Shown: one piece after another, positions 1 to 5,100 of the stretch
Numbering within the stretch: position 1 is the first letter of the stretch
Layout of the letters: every line of letters starts with the position of its first letter
Assembly: GCA_025457805.1 (NCBI GenBank)
Contig: JALOTR010000286.1
Span: forward strand, 1 to 5,100
Direction of reading: 5' to 3'
Length of the DNA stretch: 5,100 nucleotides
Source of the DNA: Akkermansiaceae bacterium
GTDB taxonomy: Bacteria > Verrucomicrobiota > Verrucomicrobiia > Verrucomicrobiales > Akkermansiaceae
Translations under genes and position numbers: made by a program
Notes under the pieces: generated by a model
Databases searched by the model: none
Told to the model about the DNA's origin: nothing
The model's input: the letters and a program-made list of their open reading frames with translations, nothing else

Positions 1-1
1 G

Positions 2-340
2 CGCATCGTCCGCGCCATGCCGGTGGCCAATCATGTGCTTGCCTATGCCATCGATCTAACCGCCTCGACGCGTCCCAAACATGCAGGTGGCGGGAAAACT
101 GCGGAAACTTACATCGAGTGGGGAGCCGGTCCGCGTGCATCGCAATATCTCGTGCTGGGAGCCAAGGCCTTTGCCCTGATGGAAGGACGCGCCGCACCCG
201 AGGCGGCGGACATCCGGCGCGTGGCGCGGCAGGTGCTTTCGCATCGCATCGTGCCAAACTACCGCGCCACCGGCGAGGGTCTGAAGGCGCGCGACATCGT
301 GGATGCGCTCGTCAAGGAAGTGAAAGAGCCCAGTTATTGA
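2..340 (+). CDS. MoxR-family AAA+ ATPase, C-terminal part (5' end outside window)
   Basis: This is the C-terminal 112 residues of a MoxR-type AAA+ ATPase, a family usually about 320-340 residues long, so roughly the last third is present. The reading frame is open from base 2 and ends with TGA at 338-340. The visible part is the helical lid domain. The motif WGAGPRASQ (bases 119-145) is the family's sensor-2 region; its arginine (codon 134-136) would contact bound ATP. LVLGAKAFALMEGR and the ending around SHRIVPNYRATGEG are also typical of MoxR C-termini. Walker A and B lie upstream of the window and cannot be checked. MoxR ATPases act in the cytosol as chaperone-like partners of VWA proteins. 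The DUF58 gene follows after 26 bp, the usual pairing. The ATG at 17 is internal to this frame and is not the true start. The family call is very secure; the client is unknown. Confidence 0.95.
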   Translation, partial: RIVRAMPVANHVLAYAIDLTASTRPKHAGGGKTAETYIEWGAGPRASQYLVLGAKAFALMEGRAAPEAADIRRVARQVLSHRIVPNYRATGEGLKARDIVDALVKEVKEPSY

Positions 341-366
341 GATCAGCATCGTTTCCCTTCATTTCC

Positions 367-1482
367 ATGGCTGCCGATCCCTCCGAGTCCAACGCGTCCG
401 CCATGCAGCGGGCGATGGATCAGGCACGCCGCAATGCCGCTGCAAACAGCAGTCTGCCGCCGCCATTGCCGCGTCATGCCGTGCCGAGCCGCGCACCTGG
501 CACTCCCCCACCCTTGCCGACGCGCACTTATGCCACGATCCGCGAATCGGTGGAAGAGGCGGCGGAAAAACTTCGCAATGCCCGTGCCACCCAGCTTCTC
601 GATGAAGCGGAGATGGAACGTTTCAAGAACCTCATCGTGTTTGCCAAAACGACGGTGGAGAGCCGTTATCAAGGTCGTCACAAATCGCCGGATCTCGGCG
701 GTGGCGGCGAGTTTTCCGAATATATCTCTTACGATCCCAGCCAGTCCGTGCAAGCCATCGACTGGCGTGTCTATGCCCGCAGCCGCAAGCTGGTGGTGAA
801 GCGCTATCGGCAGGAGACGGACATGGATGTGCACCTGCTCGTCGATGCCTCCGGCTCGATGGCCTATGCCGGAGGCAAACGCGAAGTCAAAGGCCTGCGC
901 GCCGCCCGCATCGCCGCCGCGCTCGCCTATCTGATGATGAAACAGGGCGACAAGGCATCCATCACTTTGCTCGGCGATCGCGTGCTCGACCATCTGCCAC
1001 CCGGTGGCACCCGCCGTCACCTGATGTCGATGCTGCGCACGCTGGTGCGCCCCGCCCATGAATCGATTGGTGCCACGGACCTGCCCGCCGCCATCCGCGA
1101 GTGCGACCGACTGCTCAAACGCCGCGGACGGCTGGTGATTCTATCCGATTTTCTCGGCCACTCGCCCACAGATCTCTTCAACGCACTCATGCCATTCTGC
1201 CATCGCGGGTTTGAAATCCTCCTGATGCAACTCAACGATCCGGATGAACTCACCCTGCCGGATGCGCCCCTCGCCCGCTTCGTGGATATGGAAACCGGCG
1301 AATCCATCGAAGTGGAGCCTGCGGAAATCCGGGCGGACTATGAAAAACGCATGCGTGCCATCCGCGATGAGTATGCGGCAGGAGGTGCCGCACATCGGAT
1401 CGATTTCACACCATTGGACACGGCCAGCCCCTATCGTGAGGCGATCGAGGCCTATCTCGGATTCCGCCGAGCGAAGATCTAA
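367..1482 (+). CDS. DUF58 family protein with VWA-like domain (MoxR partner)
   Basis: The product is 371 residues and appears soluble, with no membrane segment. Residues 1-55 are low-complexity and proline-rich, with PPPLP at 31-35 and again at 47-51. The DUF58 signature spans about 100-150: RYQGRHKSPDLGGGGEF, then YDPSQSVQAIDWRVYARSRK and VKRYRQE, matching the family pattern of Y-x-P-x-x-x-x-x-x-I-D-W-R-x-Y-A-R. A VWA-like domain follows, with the metal site (MIDAS) DASGS at 160-164, a likely MIDAS threonine at 237 (GATDLP) and aspartate 261 (LSDF), so metal binding looks intact. DUF58 proteins are encoded beside MoxR and are thought to be its cytosolic substrate or adaptor. ATG 367 is the first in-frame ATG after the moxR stop; ATG 403 is an alternative that would remove 12 residues. 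The frame stays open upstream, but using that would overlap moxR deeply. No clear Shine-Dalgarno is visible. The family call is secure; the exact role is not. Confidence 0.93.
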   Translation: MAADPSESNASAMQRAMDQARRNAAANSSLPPPLPRHAVPSRAPGTPPPLPTRTYATIRESVEEAAEKLRNARATQLLDEAEMERFKNLIVFAKTTVESRYQGRHKSPDLGGGGEFSEYISYDPSQSVQAIDWRVYARSRKLVVKRYRQETDMDVHLLVDASGSMAYAGGKREVKGLRAARIAAALAYLMMKQGDKASITLLGDRVLDHLPPGGTRRHLMSMLRTLVRPAHESIGATDLPAAIRECDRLLKRRGRLVILSDFLGHSPTDLFNALMPFCHRGFEILLMQLNDPDELTLPDAPLARFVDMETGESIEVEPAEIRADYEKRMRAIRDEYAAGGAAHRIDFTPLDTASPYREAIEAYLGFRRAKI

Positions 1483-1497
1483 CCGATTTCAACCATC

Positions 1498-3594
1498 ATG
1501 CAATTTCTCAACGCATCCCTGCTCTGGCCCTTGCTGCCATTGGTGGGCTTGCCGTTGATCATTCATTGGTTGAGCCGCCGCTATCCCAAGAAGTTTGCCT
1601 TTTCCTCGATCATCGAACTCAAGCGCACCATCGCCGGCCGCTCGCGGGTCTTCCGCTGGCGGCATCTCTTGATGTTGTTGTTGAGGACCCTGGCCTTGCT
1701 CGCGCTGCTGCTGGCCTTTCTCAAGCCGATCATTGCCAATCGCGAAAAAACCGCCGCCAGTGGCAGGAATCTCATTCTGTTGGTCGATCACTCGCTGAGC
1801 ATGGGATGCATGGAAAATGGCAGCACCGCCCGCAGCCGCGCCCGGGGGGAAGTGAAGCGTTTGCTCGATTCGCTGGAAGCGGATGATCGCTTCCACATCG
1901 TGCGCGTCGATCACACACCCACGGCGGCCTTTACCTCGTTTTCCACCCACAAGTCCGCCGCGCTGGAATTTCTCGACGAGTCCCCCACCCCGCTGACGCG
2001 GGCGGATTTCCGTGCGGCCAATCACCTTGCGACGGAGCTTTGCAAAGATGCCAAAGGCTCGCCGGATATCTATTACTTCTCGGACTTCCAACGCCGCGAT
2101 TGGGCGGATGTGGATTTCAAGGGACTGCCTGCCGGATCGAAGTTATACTTTGTCAGCACCACGGATGATGCGAACCGTGCGAACCGCTCCATCGCCTCGC
2201 TGGAGCTTGGACAAGGCGCGGTGATCGCCGGGGGTGAGGTGGAGGCAAAACTGCGCATTGCCAATCATGCGGCGCAGCCATGGAATGGAAAAGTGGAGGC
2301 TGGATTCGGCCCGGCCCATTTGAGGGAGCAGGAAGTGACACTCGCCCCGTGGTCGGAAATGGATGTGTCGCTGGTGCTTCCCGTGCCGGAAGGCGGATTG
2401 TTGAAACTCACAGCCTCCTTGCCGCGCGACAATCTGCCACCGGATGACCAGCGCCATCTCGCCGTGCAAGTCCGCGAGCGGGAAGAGGTGGTGGTTCTAA
2501 CAGGAAACGAGGAGGAAGGAGCCGCACCCGCGCCATCCTTGTTCCTCAGCACGGCGGTGGATCCTTATGGCGGAGAAAAGGGAGTTTACCGCCCGCGCCA
2601 TCTGGAGCCCGGCACGCTCAACCCAGCCGCGCTGGCGGCTTCGACGCGGGTGATTGCCTCGCGCTTGCCTTTGCTCAATGATGAACAGGCGGGCACGCTG
2701 GTCACCTTCCTGCGCGGCGGCGGTGGCGTGATTCTTTTCCTCGATGGCCAGGCGGATGCGGCGAACATCGAAAAACTCGGCAACCTCGCAGGCGAAGCGT
2801 TGCCGATCCAACTCACCGAGAAGCTCGACTCCACTCACCTGCCCGGCGGCGCGATGCGCGTGGCCAGCGGTGACTTTCATTCGCGTTTCCTCAAGTTGTT
2901 CGAAGGCGTGCGCAGACAGAATCTGGCTTTGTTAGAGTTTTATGATCTTTATCACGCCGCCGCCACCGGCACGGGTAAGGTGCTGCTCACTTATGCGGAC
3001 GGCACTCCCGCTCTCACCGAAAGCACGATCGGTCTTGGCACCTTGTTGGTTTGCAATTTCTCTGTCGCGGAAGCCTCCAGCAACCTCGCCCGCCAGCGGC
3101 TCTTCCCCGCATGGATTCATGAAATGCTGCTGCGCATGAGCAGCACCGGCAGCGCGGGGATGGAGCCCTTCCTTGTGGGCGATACCGTGGCCGGGGAAAC
3201 TTGGGCCGCAGACGCAAGCGGTCGCGATCTCCTCGCGCCAAGTGGCAAGGCCGCCCCCGCCCGCGCGGAGGTGACGGGCGAACGCATGCGCGTGACCTTC
3301 CAGGCGGATGCCGCGGGGTTCTATCATCTTCCCGGCGCGGATGGCCGCGATTTGCTCAGCTTCGCCGTCAATCCGGACCCGGAACAATCCGACCTGCGCG
3401 TGATGGATCCCTCGGTCCTGCCCGACCGCGCGGGTGGTGAAAACACCAGCGCATCTTTTGTCGGCAATACCACCGACTATCATCTCCTGCTGCGCGGCAA
3501 ACCGGTGTTTCATTGGTTCATCCTTGCCGCCCTCGCATTCCTGCTCATCGAAGGCGTGCTTTTCAAATCCTCACCCCGTGCTGCCGATCCGTGA
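1498..3594 (+). CDS. BatA-like membrane protein: VWA domain plus GATase-like domain
   Basis: The product is 698 residues. It opens with the BatA/aerotolerance-regulator N-terminal module: helix 1 at about 6-25 (the start MQFLNASLLWPLL is typical), a very basic loop at 27-56, then helix 2 at about 57-79. By the positive-inside rule the loop is cytosolic and the bulk is periplasmic. A VWA domain starts near residue 90, with MIDAS DHSLS at 97-101 and a likely third-motif aspartate 196 (YYFSDF). A beta-sandwich covers about 230-325. A GATase-like alpha/beta domain covers about 328-545, with GGVILFLDGQA at 409-419; the nucleophile-elbow position holds no cysteine, so amidotransferase activity is unlikely. 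A beta-rich stretch follows, then a final helix at about 671-688 and a short tail. It lies 15 bp after the DUF58 gene and overlaps the next gene by 4 bp. The start is firm because the BatA signature begins at the first residues. By family it belongs to MoxR-associated envelope systems; the client is unknown. Confidence 0.9.
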   Translation: MQFLNASLLWPLLPLVGLPLIIHWLSRRYPKKFAFSSIIELKRTIAGRSRVFRWRHLLMLLLRTLALLALLLAFLKPIIANREKTAASGRNLILLVDHSLSMGCMENGSTARSRARGEVKRLLDSLEADDRFHIVRVDHTPTAAFTSFSTHKSAALEFLDESPTPLTRADFRAANHLATELCKDAKGSPDIYYFSDFQRRDWADVDFKGLPAGSKLYFVSTTDDANRANRSIASLELGQGAVIAGGEVEAKLRIANHAAQPWNGKVEAGFGPAHLREQEVTLAPWSEMDVSLVLPVPEGGLLKLTASLPRDNLPPDDQRHLAVQVREREEVVVLTGNEEEGAAPAPSLFLSTAVDPYGGEKGVYRPRHLEPGTLNPAALAASTRVIASRLPLLNDEQAGTLVTFLRGGGGVILFLDGQADAANIEKLGNLAGEALPIQLTEKLDSTHLPGGAMRVASGDFHSRFLKLFEGVRRQNLALLEFYDLYHAAATGTGKVLLTYADGTPALTESTIGLGTLLVCNFSVAEASSNLARQRLFPAWIHEMLLRMSSTGSAGMEPFLVGDTVAGETWAADASGRDLLAPSGKAAPARAEVTGERMRVTFQADAAGFYHLPGADGRDLLSFAVNPDPEQSDLRVMDPSVLPDRAGGENTSASFVGNTTDYHLLLRGKPVFHWFILAALAFLLIEGVLFKSSPRAADP
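3591..3594 (+). promoter_or_regulatory. GTGA stop/start overlap, likely translational coupling
   Basis: The GTG start of the second VWA membrane gene shares bases with the TGA stop (3592-3594) of the BatA-like gene. The preceding bases (tgctgccgatcc) contain no Shine-Dalgarno-like run, so re-initiation by ribosomes finishing the upstream gene is the likely route. This would tie the amounts of the two membrane proteins together. The overlap is seen directly; the coupling is inferred. Confidence 0.65.
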
Positions 3595-5100
3595 TCCTTG
3601 ATCCCGTCATTCCCGTCCCTTGGATCGTCCTCATCGCGCTGCTGATGTTTGGCACGGCGGTTTTCTATCAACTTCGTTCGGCGGCTCGGCTTGGGAAACT
3701 GCGGGCGCTTTATCTAACTGTTTTGCGGGTCGCGGCGCTGGTGATTGTTTTGCTATTGTTGCTCCAACCCTCGCGCGAGGAAAAGGTGCCGGTGCCAGCC
3801 GTGGAGAAATCCGTCATCTTCGCGCTCGATGATTCCGCCAGCATGGGAGAAGCGCATCGCACCGGCAGCAGCCGCATCGATGCCGCCCGCGCGGATCTTG
3901 AAGCCGCCGGTGTGCTGCACGATGGCGGCGGCAGGCACCGCTTTGCCACCATCGCCGAGTCCGCCCGGCCCGCCACTGCCGATTCGCTGCGAATCGCCGC
4001 CCCGAGCGGCACGACCACCAAGTTTGATTCATCCATCGCCGCATTGCTCCGCATGCACGGCCAACCGCAGCCCGCCGGATTGTTTCTCTTCTCAGACGGG
4101 CATGATTTCGAACTCGTGGCTCCCGGCGAAACCGCGCGCCGGACCCGTGCCCGCGACCTTCCTATTTTCACGATTCCCTATGGCACCGCAGAGTCCGCGC
4201 GGGATGTGTCGGTGCGCATCGCCAACTATCATCCGCATACCTTTGTGCGGCAGGTCACACGCCTGGAGGCATTCGTCCGAAGCGTGGGATGTCCGCATGA
4301 GACCTTGGCCGTGGATTTGTTATGTGATGGAAAAAAGGTGCAGGGCAGCCAGATCCAGACCGGCACCGAGCCCTTCCAAACCGTGCGCTTCAATGTGACC
4401 CACGAAGAACCCGGACAGCACGAATACACCTTCCGCATCGCGCCGGTGGCGAACGAACGCGAGTTGTCCAACAACAGCGCCACCACCTATCTCAATGTGA
4501 TTTCCGAACGCATCCGCATTCTGGAAATCGAAGGCACGCCTTTCTGGGACAGTACCTTCCTGCGGCGCTCGTTTGCGCGGAATGACAAGTTTGATATCGA
4601 CTCACTCGTCGCCTTCACCGGCGATCGCGTGCGGCCGATCCGCTCGAATCCGGAACGCGTGACGGAGGAGTTGGTCCCTCCCGCCAAAGTGGATGATCTC
4701 AAACCTTACAACCTCGTCATCTTCGGCCGGGATGTGGAGCGTGTGATTGGTCTCGATGGCATTCGTGCGGTGGAGGATTGGGTAAAAAACCATGGTGGCG
4801 TGCTCGTGTTTTCACGCGGTCAGGCATGGTCGCGCAGTGCCAAGGTGGCGGCGGACCTGGAGCCCATCGAGTGGGACACCCAATCGGCCAAGGGCGCGCG
4901 CCTGGAAGTCACACCCCAGGCGGGATCGGTGCCGGCATTCCGACTGTTGCGGGAAGTGGCGGCGGTGGATGAGTTTCCCGAAGTGATCGCCTTCCCAGCC
5001 ACGAGCAAGCCGAAGACACTGGCGGCGACGTTTTCCGTATCCGAAGATCAGGCGCCGGCGGTGATTTATCGGAGATATGGCAATGGCCAAACTCTCTCGC
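3591..5100 (+). CDS. Second large membrane VWA / GATase-like protein (3' end outside window)
   Basis: The frame runs unbroken from GTG 3591 to the right edge: 503 codons plus one base, no stop. Two membrane helices lie at about 9-27 and 42-59, separated by a basic stretch (R29, R33, K36, R38), so the rest is probably periplasmic. A VWA domain follows: KSVIFALDDSASMG with MIDAS DDSAS at 80-84, TTTKFDSSI at 141-149 (likely MIDAS threonine) and FSDG with D169. A beta-sandwich covers about 203-303, ending SNNSATTYLNV. Then IRILEIEGTPFWDSTFLRRSF (308-328) resembles the segment opening the GATase-like fold in large VWA membrane proteins of Planctomycetes and Verrucomicrobia. GGVLVFSRGQA is at 402-412, with serine in place of a catalytic cysteine. 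GTG 3591 is chosen because it keeps helix 1 and overlaps the previous stop; the in-frame ATG 3645 would cut helix 1. The family usually runs well beyond this length, so a considerable part is missing. It probably pairs with the preceding protein. Confidence 0.87.
   Translation, partial: MILDPVIPVPWIVLIALLMFGTAVFYQLRSAARLGKLRALYLTVLRVAALVIVLLLLLQPSREEKVPVPAVEKSVIFALDDSASMGEAHRTGSSRIDAARADLEAAGVLHDGGGRHRFATIAESARPATADSLRIAAPSGTTTKFDSSIAALLRMHGQPQPAGLFLFSDGHDFELVAPGETARRTRARDLPIFTIPYGTAESARDVSVRIANYHPHTFVRQVTRLEAFVRSVGCPHETLAVDLLCDGKKVQGSQIQTGTEPFQTVRFNVTHEEPGQHEYTFRIAPVANERELSNNSATTYLNVISERIRILEIEGTPFWDSTFLRRSFARNDKFDIDSLVAFTGDRVRPIRSNPERVTEELVPPAKVDDLKPYNLVIFGRDVERVIGLDGIRAVEDWVKNHGGVLVFSRGQAWSRSAKVAADLEPIEWDTQSAKGARLEVTPQAGSVPAFRLLREVAAVDEFPEVIAFPATSKPKTLAATFSVSEDQAPAVIYRRYGNGQTLS

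Noticed and set aside
118..366. Upstream extension of the DUF58 reading frame to an ATG at 118.
   Set aside because: It would overlap the well-supported MoxR C-terminus in another frame, and the extra residues resemble no known domain. ATG 367 gives a start just after the MoxR stop.
341..366. Possible promoter or terminator between moxR and the DUF58 gene.
   Set aside because: The gap is only 26 bp, with no inverted repeat followed by a T-run and no -35/-10 pair, so read-through within one transcript is more likely.
343..1059. A 238-codon reverse-strand open frame opposite the DUF58 gene.
   Set aside because: Its translation has no recognisable domain, is rich in His, Gly and Arg as expected from the antisense of GC-rich coding DNA, and lies wholly opposite a gene with clear family motifs.
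1489..2091. A 200-codon reverse-strand open frame opposite the BatA-like gene.
   Set aside because: It is a low-complexity Gln/Gly/Arg-rich translation lying opposite a conserved BatA N-terminus and VWA domain; it is a shadow frame.
2932..3513. A 193-codon reverse-strand open frame opposite the end of the BatA-like gene.
   Set aside because: No motif or start context supports it, and the forward frame continues through to a proper C-terminal membrane helix.
3745..4398. A 217-codon forward open frame in another phase.
   Set aside because: It is a Pro/Ser/Arg-rich shadow. The frame starting at GTG 3591 covers the same DNA with two membrane helices, a VWA MIDAS site and no stop.
3591..5100. 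Calling gene 4 a catalytic glutamine amidotransferase.
   Set aside because: The motif at the nucleophile elbow has serine rather than cysteine and no catalytic His-Glu pair is visible, so only a GATase-like fold can be claimed.

Overview
The window holds four consecutive same-strand genes with almost no space between them. They form an operon of the widespread MoxR ATPase / DUF58 / von Willebrand factor A (VWA) type, related to the Bat (Bacteroides aerotolerance) cluster. The DNA is GC-rich, with strongly G/C-ending codons. The proteins resemble those of such clusters in the Planctomycetes-Verrucomicrobia-Chlamydiae group. A Verrucomicrobiaceae-like bacterium is my best guess, but this is an inference from style and gene order, with no marker gene in view.

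Layout: (1) bases 2-340, the last 112 residues of a MoxR-family AAA+ ATPase, cut by the left edge. (2) 367-1482, a soluble DUF58 protein with a complete-looking VWA metal site and a proline-rich N-terminal tail. (3) 1498-3594, a 698-residue BatA-like membrane protein: two N-terminal helices, VWA domain, beta-sandwich, glutamine-amidotransferase-like (GATase-like) fold and a C-terminal helix. (4) 3591 to the right edge, a second large membrane VWA protein of similar build. It begins at a GTG that overlaps the preceding stop codon and is still open at the window end.

The gaps are 26 bp, 15 bp and a 4-bp overlap, so a single transcript is likely. I see no promoter, terminator, RNA gene, mobile element, CRISPR array or convincing repeat. 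No junction has a clear Shine-Dalgarno sequence.

Working model, from family knowledge plus topology: the MoxR ATPase and the DUF58 protein form a cytosolic chaperone-like pair, as in other MoxR-VWA systems. The two membrane proteins expose VWA and GATase-like domains to the periplasm and may pair with each other. Such operons have been linked to envelope stress tolerance and to maturation or metal loading of client proteins. The client here cannot be read from the sequence. I found no clearly new system. The points most worth a second look are the matching non-catalytic GATase-like motif in genes 3 and 4, the three intact VWA metal sites in a row, and the proline-rich tail of the DUF58 protein.
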